A stretch of DNA of 42,084 nucleotides from Clostridiaceae bacterium (GCA_029256485.1 JAQSXU010000023.1:1-42084), one strand, 5' to 3'; shown: positions 1 to 8,203, counted from the first letter of the stretch. Notes: generated from the letters alone by a model not told the origin. Translations and numbers: made by a program.

Positions 1-99
1 ATAAACATTAGAACTAGCTAAAGTTGTTTCTAGCCCAGCTAAAGATTTGAATACAACCTTTCCTCTTTCACCTATCCAGTATTTAGCTACCTTACTAGC
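1..99. repeat. Terminal direct repeat, left copy (circular assembly overlap)
   Basis: Bases 1-99 are identical to 41986-42084. Inside both is coding sequence of the major capsid gene, and joining the ends restores one continuous frame. This is what a circular or circularly permuted genome gives when an assembler leaves a fixed-length overlap; 99 is a typical odd k-mer length. A natural 99-bp terminal repeat inside a capsid gene is much less likely. Confidence 0.95.
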
Positions 100-435
100 A
101 ATAACTTTCATTGGATCATCACCAGATAAAGCTTTTGCTAAATCATTAACTCCCCATGCTTTACCTCTCATATGCAATCTAGCTTGGTCTTGTCCGGCTG
201 TAATTGCATTTACTGATAATGAAGCTGAGTCGCTTAATTCTTCTGAATCTCCATCTAAATCATTCCAGAAAGGCATATTTATAATTGTGCCTCCACTTGT
301 TGCTAATGCATCTAAGCTTGGATCATTTTGCACTATTCCTGCTTGTATGAAAGCATCTAGTCTCACTGTGTCCTCGATAACATAAGGATTAAATACCTCT
401 GGTACTATAATATTACTAATTTTTGTTGCTGCCAT
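1..435 (-). CDS. Major capsid protein, N-terminal part (continues at the other end)
   Basis: The start ATG is at 435, about 8 bases after an AGGAG ribosome site. The frame stays open to base 1 and continues at 41985 down to the stop at 41467, giving a 317-residue protein in the circle. It opens MAATKISNIIVPEVFNPYV, typical of major coat proteins of clostridial myophages. Position agrees: it directly follows the GP20-like scaffold gene and precedes the head-tail connector genes. It would form the icosahedral shell. No frameshift crosses the junction. Family assignment rests on overall style and gene order, not on a catalytic motif. Confidence 0.85.
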   Translation of the reverse strand, partial: MAATKISNIIVPEVFNPYVIEDTVRLDAFIQAGIVQNDPSLDALATSGGTIINMPFWNDLDGDSEELSDSASLSVNAITAGQDQARLHMRGKAWGVNDLAKALSGDDPMKVIASKVAKYWIGERGKVVFKSLAGLETTLASSNVY

Positions 436-455
436 GTTTATACATCTCCTTTAAA

Positions 456-1070
456 TTAAAAATTTACTTTTTTCCCTGCAGCTTCAGCCAATTTCCTAGC
501 CTGTACAGGATCTTGTTTTATCAATTCACCTTGTTTTGTAAGGTTAAAAGTTTCTTTAGCAAATGGATTGATTGCTTTTGGAGGGTCTCCACCTGCTGGA
601 TCATATTTAGTTTCTACCTTTCCAGTAATAAAGTTATAAGCCATTGATTCTCTATAAGGTTTTAAAGTCTCTTCTAATCCTATTAGATTGCCTGTAGAGT
701 CATAATTAAACTTATCTACTCCACCATGCTTAAAGATTAAATAATCAGCATCCTTAACACCTGCATCTCTAAGCTTATCTTTTAATAAAAGCTCTTTTAT
801 TTGTTTTTCTGAATCTGATTTCATTGTTTCAATAGTGTTTTCATATTTTTCGATTTTTCCTTGAAGATCTTCATTTCCTTTGTTAGCTTTCTTCAATGTA
901 TCTATAGTGTCATTAGCTGTTTTAAGCTGACCATTGATATCATTAAATGTTGCCTTCGGTACTGCATATTTAGGAAATTCAGTATTAATTGATTTCATTA
1001 ACTCTTCAATATTGATACTTCCATCCTCATTTTTTTTAGTTTCTTCTATTAATTTTTTTAACCATTCCAT
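456..1070 (-). CDS. Scaffolding protein, phage GP20-like
   Basis: A 204-residue protein with a charged, largely helical N-terminal two thirds (about residues 40-110 are Lys/Glu-rich and likely coiled coil) and a compact C-terminal segment rich in Pro and Asn. This is the build of the phage minor structural GP20 family, which serves as internal scaffold for capsid assembly. It lies immediately upstream of the major capsid gene in transcription order, the usual scaffold position. ATG at 1070 is preceded by an AAGGAG ribosome site. Whether the protein is cleaved during maturation cannot be seen, and no protease gene is obvious nearby. Confidence 0.8.
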   Translation of the reverse strand: MEWLKKLIEETKKNEDGSINIEELMKSINTEFPKYAVPKATFNDINGQLKTANDTIDTLKKANKGNEDLQGKIEKYENTIETMKSDSEKQIKELLLKDKLRDAGVKDADYLIFKHGGVDKFNYDSTGNLIGLEETLKPYRESMAYNFITGKVETKYDPAGGDPPKAINPFAKETFNLTKQGELIKQDPVQARKLAEAAGKKVNF

Positions 1071-1180
1071 AACTTTTTTTCTCCTTCTTCTAAATAGATT
1101 TTTATTCCTGCTCTCCAGGTATTGTAGAATTGCCTTTGTTCTTTATCCTCTGCAAATCTTTAAAAAGAGGGCATAATAAA

Positions 1181-1200
1181 AAGCCTTATTTCTAAGACTT
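1181..1200 (-). terminator. Probable terminator after the small ORF at 1215
   Basis: On the minus strand an 8-bp stem (AAGTCTTA with TAAGGCTT, one G-T pair) closes a GAAA loop and is followed by TTTATTAT. It ends the accessory cassette that lies before the scaffold gene. Confidence 0.6.
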
Positions 1201-1214
1201 GATTAATTATATTC

Positions 1215-1331
1215 TCATAATTCAATTTTTCTTTTTAAAAAGCAAAAGCATAGTCCAAATATATTAATTTGAAACCATGCTTCGGCATATCTAATGTCAT
1301 TCTCTATATACTCAGTTATATAATGATGCAT
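1215..1331 (-). CDS. Small hypothetical protein, 38 aa
   Basis: ATG at 1331 sits 8 bases after GGAGG, a strong ribosome site that overlaps the end of the Tad2-like gene, so the two are coupled. The product begins MHHYITEYIENDIRYAEAW and has an aromatic, Cys-containing middle followed by a basic tail (KRKIEL). I do not recognise a family with certainty. It is the last gene of the cassette between the minor head protein and the scaffold and is followed directly by a terminator hairpin. Too short for domain assignment. Confidence 0.6.
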   Translation of the reverse strand: MHHYITEYIENDIRYAEAWFQINIFGLCFCFLKRKIEL

Positions 1332-1589
1332 TTAAACAACCTCCCAATCTTCAGCAAGCATATCAGTTTGGCTAGCTAGCCATGGAACAAAATCACTATT
1401 TGCTGTTTTCATAGCAATAAAAGGTACTGGTAATAATCCATCAACTGATTTTACATATTCATAGCCTACTGTCCAATTTTCAATGAGTATCAACCACATT
1501 TCTTTACCATTCCAGCCTTTTCTCTGCACCTTACCACCAGTTTTTAATATTGCAATAGCATCACCGAAATTTAATTGCGTTCTTTCCAT
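1332..1589 (-). CDS. tad2: Tad2-like protein (DUF2829), putative anti-Thoeris protein
   Basis: An 85-residue protein starting MERTQLNFGDAIAILKTG, with the internal pattern KVQRKGWNGKEMWLIL and an ending VPWLASQTDMLAEDWEVV. This is the DUF2829 layout (short helix, RKGWNG turn, W-x-x-S/A-Q-x-D-x-x-A-x-DW ending). Members named Tad2 bind the cyclic ADP-ribose signal made by Thoeris and block that defence; this is known for the family and is inferred here. The ATG at 1589 has an AGGAGG site at good spacing, so I prefer it to the longer upstream start. It is the only gene in the cassette with a recognisable role. Other DUF2829 proteins are untested, so anti-Thoeris activity is not certain. Confidence 0.7.
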   Translation of the reverse strand: MERTQLNFGDAIAILKTGGKVQRKGWNGKEMWLILIENWTVGYEYVKSVDGLLPVPFIAMKTANSDFVPWLASQTDMLAEDWEVV

Positions 1590-1602
1590 TTTAAATTCCT
1601 CC

Positions 1603-1878
1603 TTATCTATGTGTTCCATATTCAACAAAACTAATATATTTATAATCATGTTTTTCATATTCTATATTTAATTTGTTTATTTGCTCTGAAAGTTCTTCTG
1701 TCCATTCTTTAGGTATAGGCTTTCTAGCTTCAACATATCTATTGATTGCATTTTGAATCTCTGCAATTCTTTCTTCAAGGCATATTCTTCTAGGTTTTAA
1801 TCCTAAAGGCGGTCTTTCAAAGATAGGTTCGAAACTGCACCTGCAATTTAAATTAATATTAGCATTTACATTTGACAT
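1603..1878 (-). CDS. Hypothetical protein, 91 aa, PPLGLKPR motif
   Basis: A good AAGGAGG site precedes ATG 1878. The protein has a short N-terminal strand with two Cys (CRC), then a distinctive ERPPLGLKPRRICLEERI segment, then a mainly helical charged C-terminal half with an Ile/Arg/Tyr heptad-like spacing. The PPLGL-PR element suggests a conserved small phage family, but I cannot attach a function. It lies next to the Tad2-like gene within the accessory cassette, so host takeover or anti-defence is a reasonable but unproven guess. Confidence 0.55.
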   Translation of the reverse strand: MSNVNANINLNCRCSFEPIFERPPLGLKPRRICLEERIAEIQNAINRYVEARKPIPKEWTEELSEQINKLNIEYEKHDYKYISFVEYGTHR

Positions 1879-1919
1879 TAATTATTCCTCCTTATTCATA
1901 AGTCTCACACTTAGCTGAA

Positions 1920-2207
1920 TTAGTTATTTTTACTGCTTTTATATTGATGTTTAATTTCTTCGGCAACATCATAAATTGCAGATATTTTATTTATTTTCAG
2001 AAGAATTCGTCTTACTTCACTATAGGTATAGTCTTCAATTATGCAAACTGATTCTTGAACTTTTTGTGGATTTAAAAGACTATTAATATCTGAACCATTG
2101 CAAAAAGAATCATTATAATCAAAAATAATCTTTTGCAATTCTTCAGCAGTTTCTCTTATTTTAAAAACAAGATTTATTCCATCACAAATTACACATACAT
2201 AATTCAT
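1920..2207 (-). CDS. Hypothetical protein, 95 aa
   Basis: ATG at 2207 follows an AGGAGGTATTTAA leader with correct spacing. The protein mixes strands and helices, is acidic, and ends in a basic tail (YKSSKNN). No motif is recognised. It is the second gene of the cassette between the minor head gene and the scaffold, and a hairpin followed by a T run lies just before it (2231-2248), so its expression may depend on readthrough or an internal promoter. Confidence 0.5.
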   Translation of the reverse strand: MNYVCVICDGINLVFKIRETAEELQKIIFDYNDSFCNGSDINSLLNPQKVQESVCIIEDYTYSEVRRILLKINKISAIYDVAEEIKHQYKSSKNN

Positions 2208-2230
2208 TTAAATACCTCCTAAATAAAAAT

Positions 2231-2248
2231 AAGCCTTAACGCTGGCTT
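2231..2248 (-). terminator. Hairpin with T tract inside the head operon
   Basis: Minus-strand AAGCC/GGCTT stem around an 8-base loop is followed by ATTTTTATTT. The stem is short, so it may only attenuate. It separates the 32-aa membrane peptide gene from the 95-aa gene. Confidence 0.5.
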
Positions 2249-2262
2249 TGCGAGATATTGGA

Positions 2263-2361
2263 TCACCTCTTTAAACTTTCATTTTTTCTATTTCTAAATC
2301 TTAAATATATTTCTGCAACTATATATCCTAATATGAAGCCAAATATAAAATTTATAAACAT
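2263..2361 (-). CDS. Small membrane peptide, 32 aa
   Basis: AAAGGAG lies 8 bases before ATG 2361. The product is a single hydrophobic helix (FINFIFGFILGYIVAEIYL, residues 2-20) followed by a strongly basic tail (RFRNRKNESLKR), so it should sit in the inner membrane with its C-terminus in the cytoplasm. It follows the minor head gene with only 13 bases between. Possible roles include superinfection exclusion or membrane signalling, but nothing in the sequence decides. Confidence 0.55.
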   Translation of the reverse strand: MFINFIFGFILGYIVAEIYLRFRNRKNESLKR

Positions 2362-2374
2362 CTTATCAGCTCCT

Positions 2375-3424
2375 TTAATTGACAAATTTATTTTCCCAAT
2401 CATCATAAGTCATATCGCTAGGCACATACGTTGTTTTGCCTTTAGAATCTCTTGCAGCTCTAGTTGTTCCTAATTCAAATTCATCATCAAAATAAGGGCA
2501 TGTGGTAGTTCTGCAACGATTATGAAATGGTGGAGCAGTTACCCATGGTTCATATTGTGATAATGGTAAATGTTCTCCGTCAAGGCTCCTGCAAATTTGG
2601 CTTGTATGTGTATCTAATGTTGCAACTATTTCATATTCCTGTATACCTAATTGCCTATAGGCATCATTACGACTAGCACTGCTAAAATATGCACTTTCAG
2701 TCATAACTAAATTACCTGATTTTGATTTACTTGTATCAAATTTATGAGCTATATTTTTAATTGCTTTATCTGGCCCTTGACCTTTTATTAACATTTGGCT
2801 TAACTCGCTATGAATTGTATTAACTAAGTCTGGTCTATATTGTCCCCATATCCTCTTACTAAACTCGGTTCCATCATCTGTCCAAGGTTTATGAATTATC
2901 ATATTTAATTGATCAGTATCTATTTTTGCGAAATTAAACCCAACATTAAAGCCTTTTTGTACTTCATATGCAGTATGATAATAACCTTGCTCATATATTC
3001 CATTTAAAAGCGAATCTAGCTTATCAACTTGATTGCCATATAAAACTTCAACTATTTGTCTTAATTGTGTCTCTAGAGCTTCTAAACGTGAAATATGAAC
3101 TCTAGCGGATGCATTTTCTAATTGTTGCATCCAATCTTGGTTAATTGCATTTTCTTCGCCATATTTTATATAATCTTCAACTGACCATTTAAATTCTTTA
3201 AGTTCAGCAGGAGTTAAAAGCATATTTGCTTGTGCCAATGTTAAATTATTATTTTTAGCAAGCCTGTTATACCAACTATCAATATCCTTTTGTATACTGG
3301 TACTAGCTTGCTTATATATTTGTTCTAAATCCTCATAGTACTGGTCTGATTCTTTTAACTGTGCTTCCTGTAGAGTTTCAAATCTTTTAGCCCAATATTG
3401 CCTACCTGGATTCTTATTGGCCAT
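2375..3424 (-). CDS. Minor head protein, Mu gpF/SPP1 gp7-like
   Basis: About 349 residues. The C-terminal region carries the typical head-morphogenesis signature: an ATLDTHTSQICRSLDGEHLPL segment, then PPFHNRCRTTTCPYFDDEF with the conserved HNRCR core. Families of this type bind the portal and take part in early capsid assembly or DNA delivery. The ATG at 3424 has AGGTGG at suitable spacing and overlaps the end of the portal gene by 11 bases, so the two are translationally coupled. The N-terminal half is long and helical. Confident from motif and order. Confidence 0.85.
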   Translation of the reverse strand: MANKNPGRQYWAKRFETLQEAQLKESDQYYEDLEQIYKQASTSIQKDIDSWYNRLAKNNNLTLAQANMLLTPAELKEFKWSVEDYIKYGEENAINQDWMQQLENASARVHISRLEALETQLRQIVEVLYGNQVDKLDSLLNGIYEQGYYHTAYEVQKGFNVGFNFAKIDTDQLNMIIHKPWTDDGTEFSKRIWGQYRPDLVNTIHSELSQMLIKGQGPDKAIKNIAHKFDTSKSKSGNLVMTESAYFSSASRNDAYRQLGIQEYEIVATLDTHTSQICRSLDGEHLPLSQYEPWVTAPPFHNRCRTTTCPYFDDEFELGTTRAARDSKGKTTYVPSDMTYDDWENKFVN

Positions 3425-4868
3425 TAGTACCACCTACATTCGTCATGTCAGTGTTATTAGAATTATCATTTGTATTATCAATATTATTGCCTGTAGTATT
3501 CTTAGGAGGTGTTGAATAAGCTGCTATATCTTTTTGCTTTTGCTCGTCCATTGTCTTTATTTCATTTTGAGGATCTTCAACAAACGGATGATGAGCAACA
3601 ATTGTTTCTGTACTTATAATTCCAACACTTTCTTGGCATATACCTGCAAGCTCTTTATCATTTTGTATGGCTGTTCTAGTCCATGTTTGAATTATTGAAC
3701 CTACATTACTGATATTTAAATACTTACAAATAGCTCTAACCAAGTCACCAAATCCACTCCTAAATTCTGTCTCTGCCAATCCAGCTTTTAATTCTAATAG
3801 AGAATAAAGATATTTTAAAGCAACTCCCGAAGCGTCTCCCAATTTATCTGGTTGCGGGTCCACTCCTTGGCCTTGTTCAAATATTGCTTTCCTAGTAATA
3901 GTCAATAACTCTTTTCTTGCTTCTATAGGAATATCAATTGTAAGTGTCTGCAATCCGCTTTTATCTGTATCTCCATTGTTTTCAATCTTAACTGTTTTGT
4001 ATTTCTTTAACTGACTTAAGAACTCCCCAAGACTTTCGCCTTCATAATTAATTAATATAAAAATTATCTCCTGTATATCTTCCAAGTCATTAACAAAACC
4101 ACTAAACACCTTGTCATATACATCTATAAGCGGTTTTACATCATCTAAATCGCTAGTGCATATATTATTATTTGCAAAAGGTATAAAAGGAACAGTTCCA
4201 AAGTCGTGAGTAAATATATTGCTTTCCTCAGTTGAATCTGAATCATAGATATAAGTCTTAAACATATAACATTCTTCTAAGGTTTCAAAATCTGAGTCAC
4301 TAGTTTGTTTTCTATAGGCTTGACATTCTTTGTCGTTCCAATATTCATAAATATCGTATAAGATTCCATCATCCGCAAGCTCTTCATATGCCCTAAGAAC
4401 TCCTGTAAGTTTCTTTTTAAGACTCTTATTCCATATAGGTATTATTTGTTCAGTGTCTACCTCAGCATATTGAAATTTCTTTTCTTCATCAATCCAATAG
4501 TGTAACCAACCTATACCAGCATTAGCAGCATTAATACATAAGTTCTTACATGTTCTTGAATAATCATCCCCCAATATATCAGTTATTTGCTTATTTGATG
4601 CATCATTCTTTACATCATATAAAGGCGGCGCACTAAATAAATAACTAGCCTTCTGATTAACCAATAATCCATGAAACTTGCTAGATATTCTATTGTCTGC
4701 ATTCCTCAAAGGATTTTCAGTTTCTTCCTCCTTTACAGGCGCAAATAATATGTCATTTTTATTTTTATAGTATCGTTTAGCTACTTCTATTTTGCTAACC
4801 AGTTCGCTATGAGCTACCATATGTTTTTTAATTAGTTTTTTAAGAGTTTCTAATTCCAATTTATTCAC
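3414..4868 (-). CDS. Portal protein, SPP1 gp6 family
   Basis: A 484-residue protein between large terminase and minor head protein. It contains the SPP1 gp6-type features: an N-terminal helical stretch, the NADNRISSKFHGLLVNQKASYL segment, the GIGWLHYWID strand, the FSGFVNDLEDIQEIIFIL helix, and a long LGDASGVALKYLYSLLELKA helix near residue 350. The C-terminal tail (about residues 450-484) is low-complexity, almost all Asn, Thr, Asp and Gly. The portal forms the ring through which DNA is packaged and leaves. Confidence 0.9.
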   Translation of the reverse strand: MNKLELETLKKLIKKHMVAHSELVSKIEVAKRYYKNKNDILFAPVKEEETENPLRNADNRISSKFHGLLVNQKASYLFSAPPLYDVKNDASNKQITDILGDDYSRTCKNLCINAANAGIGWLHYWIDEEKKFQYAEVDTEQIIPIWNKSLKKKLTGVLRAYEELADDGILYDIYEYWNDKECQAYRKQTSDSDFETLEECYMFKTYIYDSDSTEESNIFTHDFGTVPFIPFANNNICTSDLDDVKPLIDVYDKVFSGFVNDLEDIQEIIFILINYEGESLGEFLSQLKKYKTVKIENNGDTDKSGLQTLTIDIPIEARKELLTITRKAIFEQGQGVDPQPDKLGDASGVALKYLYSLLELKAGLAETEFRSGFGDLVRAICKYLNISNVGSIIQTWTRTAIQNDKELAGICQESVGIISTETIVAHHPFVEDPQNEIKTMDEQKQKDIAAYSTPPKNTTGNNIDNTNDNSNNTDMTNVGGTNGQ

Positions 4869-4890
4869 CTTCTTTCAGACAAAATAAAAA

Positions 4891-4908
4891 GACTAGCTTT
4901 TACTAATC
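4891..4908 (-). terminator. Hairpin with T tract before the portal gene
   Basis: Minus-strand GATTAG/CTAGTC stem (one T-G pair), 6-base loop, then TTTTTATTTTG. It overlaps the stop codon of the 68-aa gene and lies between it and the portal gene, so late transcription must pass it. Confidence 0.5.
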
Positions 4909-5099
4909 TTTGATTGTTCTATAAATATTTTTAATGGTGGCGTATTTAAATATTTTATTTTTCCACATTTTGAGCATTTATAAGGTTGCGCGAATAAATT
5001 AGGAGCAGGATTAAAATACTTATGCCAATGTTTTTCTAAAGGTTTCATTTCTTCATAATTATGGATGCAAAGTAATTGTTTTATTTTCATAATACCCAT
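4893..5099 (-). CDS. Small zinc-ribbon-like protein, 68 aa
   Basis: The protein has LLCIHNYEEMK near its start and a CSKCGKIKYLN pair at about residues 42-50, resembling short phage proteins of the DUF1660 type that pair an N-terminal Cys-x-His with a CxxCG knuckle and probably bind one zinc. Two starts are possible, at 5099 and the ATG three codons later. It stands alone between large terminase and portal, with a non-coding stretch (5100-5236) upstream and a hairpin downstream. Function unknown. Confidence 0.55.
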   Translation of the reverse strand: MGIMKIKQLLCIHNYEEMKPLEKHWHKYFNPAPNLFAQPYKCSKCGKIKYLNTPPLKIFIEQSKISKS

Positions 5100-5236
5100 C
5101 CCTTCAATTTCGTAAAAGGTTTATTTAGCGAAATAATTATACAAATTTGCTTAATTTTTAATGTTTTTACTGCATAATTAATTGTTTTATGCAATTATAT
5201 TGAATATTTATGTTGATTATATGTGCATATTATTCA

Positions 5237-6661
5237 TTATTTTAATATTCCCATGCCACTACCGCTATTAATCTTCTCTGCGATACCTGTAGTACAGTCT
5301 TGAGCATCATCATGTTTGTTCTTGCCTTCACGTTGATATTTAATCATTGAATCATAATACTCAGGCCATTTATTATTCCAGTTAACAGGGAAATATATAT
5401 GATCCATAACCCAAGTAGCATTACTTAATATTCTTGCTTGTTTATTTTTAGATTGATGAAATGGTTTAATAACTGTCTTATTGCTGTTAAATTCGTCTCT
5501 AAGTATTCTTTTAACACTTCTAGCAAATCCATCCCCACCATTATTACTTTCAATATCAGCTTTATTAACTCCATCTTCATAGAACATTTTTGCTGTTGCT
5601 GTCTCTGTCTTTTCCATACCTTCTTGAGTATATAGAACATTAATTACATAAGCTTCTTTGTTGCATTCAATGTAATCAATAGAACATAAGTAATCTTCTC
5701 CAGTATCAGCTGTATCTGTATAATTTCTAATAGCAGTATAAACTGGATTTCCTTTAGCGTCACATGGCAATTTATCATAAGTTTTAAAGCCACTATACAA
5801 TCTGCCTTTAAGATCTATAGGCTCTTGCTGATAGTTTGCACTGAATATGTCAGCACCCATAACTGATTTTTTAGTCATAGCACTTTCATAACTTAGTATC
5901 TCAGGGCAAAGCATTTCATGAGTCTCTTTATTTACTATTGCTTTCATAGATACATGCTTGCATTTCTTATGTTCTTTTTGGCACCAGTCAAGTATTCTTC
6001 CGGCTAAATCATTACTATGCCATCTAGTCATAATTATAATAATTTTCCCGCCTTCTTCTAATCTTGACAACATTGTATTTGTAAACCAATCCCAATGTTT
6101 TTCTAATACATCAGCGTTATTAGCCTCTAGAGCACTCTTAATTAAATCATCTATAATCATTAATGAAGCTCCAAAACCTGTTGCAGTTCCATCTGGAGAG
6201 GTTGCAAGATAGTTATTATAACCGCCTTCTAACGACCATAGATTCATGGCACTATCACCATATTTTATAAATACTCCTGGAAAGATATCACTATAAACTA
6301 TCTTATCTTTATCGGCCTTAGATTCTTGAATAGTATTTCTAACGCCTTTAGAGAACATAGTACTTAAGGTTTTATTATATGATCCTGTCATTATCTTTTG
6401 GGTTTGGTCTTTGCCTAGAACCCATTCAACAAAGTTTCCTACAGTTCTACTTTTACCATGTCTTGGCGGTTCAGTTAAAACAAGCACTTCATCATTACTA
6501 TAGTAAAAATCCTGTAGATCATTGCACATATCAATTAAGTACTGTCTATCTTCTTTATAGAAATCTGGTGCCTTTGTATTGCAATAAAAAAAGAACTCAC
6601 GTCTTGCAAGTTCACATTTAGCACCTAATCTTATTAAATCCATATCAACTTTAGCTGTCAT
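5237..6661 (-). CDS. terL: Terminase large subunit
   Basis: A 474-residue packaging motor. Walker A is EPPRHGKS at residues 64-71 and Walker B is LMIIDD at 167-172, followed by the coupling region TRWHSNDLAGR. The C-terminal half carries the RNase H-like nuclease, with acidic residues in the DTADTGEDYLCSIDY strand and in DIESNNGG and HDDAQD. The ATPase drives DNA into the portal and the nuclease cuts the concatemer. It overlaps the small terminase gene by 11 bases. Which packaging mode (cos or pac) is used cannot be read directly, but circular assembly favours pac or a cos-ligated template. Confidence 0.93.
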   Translation of the reverse strand: MTAKVDMDLIRLGAKCELARREFFFYCNTKAPDFYKEDRQYLIDMCNDLQDFYYSNDEVLVLTEPPRHGKSRTVGNFVEWVLGKDQTQKIMTGSYNKTLSTMFSKGVRNTIQESKADKDKIVYSDIFPGVFIKYGDSAMNLWSLEGGYNNYLATSPDGTATGFGASLMIIDDLIKSALEANNADVLEKHWDWFTNTMLSRLEEGGKIIIIMTRWHSNDLAGRILDWCQKEHKKCKHVSMKAIVNKETHEMLCPEILSYESAMTKKSVMGADIFSANYQQEPIDLKGRLYSGFKTYDKLPCDAKGNPVYTAIRNYTDTADTGEDYLCSIDYIECNKEAYVINVLYTQEGMEKTETATAKMFYEDGVNKADIESNNGGDGFARSVKRILRDEFNSNKTVIKPFHQSKNKQARILSNATWVMDHIYFPVNWNNKWPEYYDSMIKYQREGKNKHDDAQDCTTGIAEKINSGSGMGILK

Positions 6662-7121
6662 TTTTAATCAACTGCCTTAATTCTTCTGGTGTTAAATCCT
6701 TATATGGATTATTTAAATTAATATTCATATTGCCAGTTTGTTCAATATCTTTTTTATCTCTCCAGTCAGCAGGTTTTCTATTCTTAAGCCAAAATATTTG
6801 AGCTGTTGTATCTGGATTAACTTCCTTTAATACTTCTTTAGTGACTACTAATTTTCCATCAGAATCACGTTCTTTAGTTACTTCATTATATTTGTAGCCT
6901 AATGCCCTTTTTAAGAGCGCATTTTCCACTTCAAGGTCAATTACTTCTTTGCCTTTTTTAAGGGCAGCTAAAAGAGCTGGATATTTATTCTTATATTCTT
7001 TTAATGTTGAATATCCTATGCCTAAATTATGAGCAATTTGTTCCTCAGTGAGTCCATTTCTTGCCCATCCTTCAACTAATACTAATTTTGGTTCTACATA
7101 TTCTGTATATTTAGATTTCAA
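6651..7121 (-). CDS. terS: Terminase small subunit
   Basis: About 156 residues. An N-terminal helix-turn-helix (GWARNGLTEEQIAHNLGIGYSTLKEY, about residues 18-43) is followed by a helical core and the common small-terminase ending PDTTAQIFWLKNRKPADWRDKK. It recognises the packaging start and hands DNA to the large subunit, whose gene it overlaps. I place the start at TTG 7121, 8 bases after GAGG, rather than at GTG 7130, where the ribosome site would touch the start. The non-coding stretch 7131-7428 just upstream is a candidate for the late promoter. Confidence 0.85.
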   Translation of the reverse strand: MKSKYTEYVEPKLVLVEGWARNGLTEEQIAHNLGIGYSTLKEYKNKYPALLAALKKGKEVIDLEVENALLKRALGYKYNEVTKERDSDGKLVVTKEVLKEVNPDTTAQIFWLKNRKPADWRDKKDIEQTGNMNINLNNPYKDLTPEELRQLIKNDS

Positions 7122-7130
7122 AGAACTCAC

Positions 7131-7428
7131 CTCACTTTCTAATTAATATTTATTTTAGTCTATCTATTAGACTCATATAGAAGTTTTAATATATTCAATG
7201 TATGATTTATCATTTAAAATCAAAACGTCCATATCAAGCTAATAAATGCATTAAAATAGACACGCCTATAATTAATATAAGTGTGCCTATAAAGTAAAGA
7301 ATTATGTCTTAACTAACTCTTCCAACAATAATATTATCTCACCTTTTATAGGGTAATTGGTAAGTTAAAAGAGTAATTAAAAACAGTTAATAAAGTAGTA
7401 AATGATGTATAAAAGAGTAATAAAAGAA
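7131..7428. other. Non-coding stretch upstream of terminase
   Basis: AT-rich DNA of nearly 300 bases with no convincing gene. A minus-strand open frame around 7250-7320 would encode a hydrophobic 23-residue segment but has no ATG, GTG or TTG start. This interval lies between the late regulator gene and the first late genes, so the late promoter and regulator binding site probably lie here, but I cannot point to a clear site. Confidence 0.4.
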
Positions 7429-7545
7429 TTAATTTTGAATAGCTATTATAGACATTAATAATAAAATCATAATAAATAAAAATATGTCTCTGCAATTTAT
7501 CGGAGTAAAGCAAACCTCGTCAAATATGTCTGCAAGTTTTTTCAT
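7429..7545 (-). CDS. Small membrane peptide, 38 aa
   Basis: TAGGAGG lies 7 bases before ATG 7545; an earlier ATG is too close to the ribosome site. The product has an N-terminal polar part (KKLADIFDEVCFTPINCRD) and a C-terminal hydrophobic helix (IFLFIMILLLMSIIAI), so it should be membrane-anchored at its C-terminus. It sits just after the late regulator gene. No family recognised. Confidence 0.55.
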   Translation of the reverse strand: MKKLADIFDEVCFTPINCRDIFLFIMILLLMSIIAIQN

Positions 7546-7560
7546 TATCATACCTCCTAA

Positions 7561-8010
7561 CTATGGAAATATTATCTCAATAAGCTGATTAATAATATCA
7601 TTCCTAAGCTTTTGGCAATAGTTCTTATCAAATCCAAGTTCTAAACCTATATCTAACCATGTACGCTTTTCTTTATCTAAGTATCTCATTTCAACTAGCT
7701 TGTACTCATTCTCTTTTAAATCCTTTAGAGCATTGTATATTTTAGTTCTTAATGCCATCTTATCAGCCTTTAGAGATTTAAGTCTTGCTATCTCCTGTTC
7801 CATATAAATAGATCTGTGAATTACTTCATCTTCAACATTACTATGAAATGCATTTGTTGGACTTCCTTTATCTTCATAACTAACAGCCTTTAGAGTGATA
7901 TCATTCTTCATATGTTCAATATCTATGTCTATATTGTTAATAGCAGTATCTAATTTTCTATAGTCATATAATGTACGTTCCATTTTCTGAAACTTATATT
8001 TATCTTCCAA
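7561..8010 (-). CDS. Late transcription regulator, ArpU/RinA-like
   Basis: About 149 residues. The N-terminal two thirds are charged helices (likely coiled coil, residues 20-100). The C-terminal part is a sigma-70 region 4-like HTH: LVEMRYLDKEKRTWLDIGLELGFDKNYCQKLRND, with the Y-Tyr-x-x-K...W-x-D-I-x-x-x-L pattern of ArpU/RinA phage activators. These switch on the late packaging and structural operon. The gene is the last of the early operon and lies just upstream of terminase, the standard position. Start set at TTG 8010, 8 bases after GAGG. Confidence 0.75.
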   Translation of the reverse strand: MEDKYKFQKMERTLYDYRKLDTAINNIDIDIEHMKNDITLKAVSYEDKGSPTNAFHSNVEDEVIHRSIYMEQEIARLKSLKADKMALRTKIYNALKDLKENEYKLVEMRYLDKEKRTWLDIGLELGFDKNYCQKLRNDIINQLIEIIFP

Positions 8011-8015
8011 GTTAA

Positions 8016-8201
8016 TCACCTCGTTAATTCAATATTAACTTCAAAAGGAATCTTTTCAGCTACTTTTATGTTGATTGCTCCTTCATTGATTAGTTTCTTT
8101 ACATTATTGGTTATTTCTTCTTCCGTATTACATTCTACATAATGAATATTTTTTAAAAATGTTGCTGGCGCTTCATATATAACCATATATTTATTATCCA
8201 T
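8016..8201 (-). CDS. Hypothetical protein, 61 aa
   Basis: GAGG precedes ATG 8201 by 9 bases; another ATG two codons upstream is too close. The product alternates strands and a helix (TEEEITNNVKKLINEGAINIKVAEKIPFEV) and is small enough to be a single alpha/beta domain. It sits between two small early genes with overlapping or touching ends, so it belongs to the early operon. No function recognised. Confidence 0.55.
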   Translation of the reverse strand: MDNKYMVIYEAPATFLKNIHYVECNTEEEITNNVKKLINEGAINIKVAEKIPFEVNIELTR

Positions 8202-8203
8202 AC

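Noticed and set aside
47..385. Plus-strand open frames over the capsid, terminase and tape measure genes
   Set aside because: They mirror strongly supported minus-strand genes, lack ribosome sites, and give no recognisable protein.
499..508. CCTGTACAGG palindrome as a member of the CCTNTAG family
   Set aside because: It has TAC instead of TAG and was not counted; such variants occur only a few times.
7240..7330. A further membrane peptide gene upstream of terminase
   Set aside because: The hydrophobic frame has no ATG, GTG or TTG start and no ribosome site at useful spacing.
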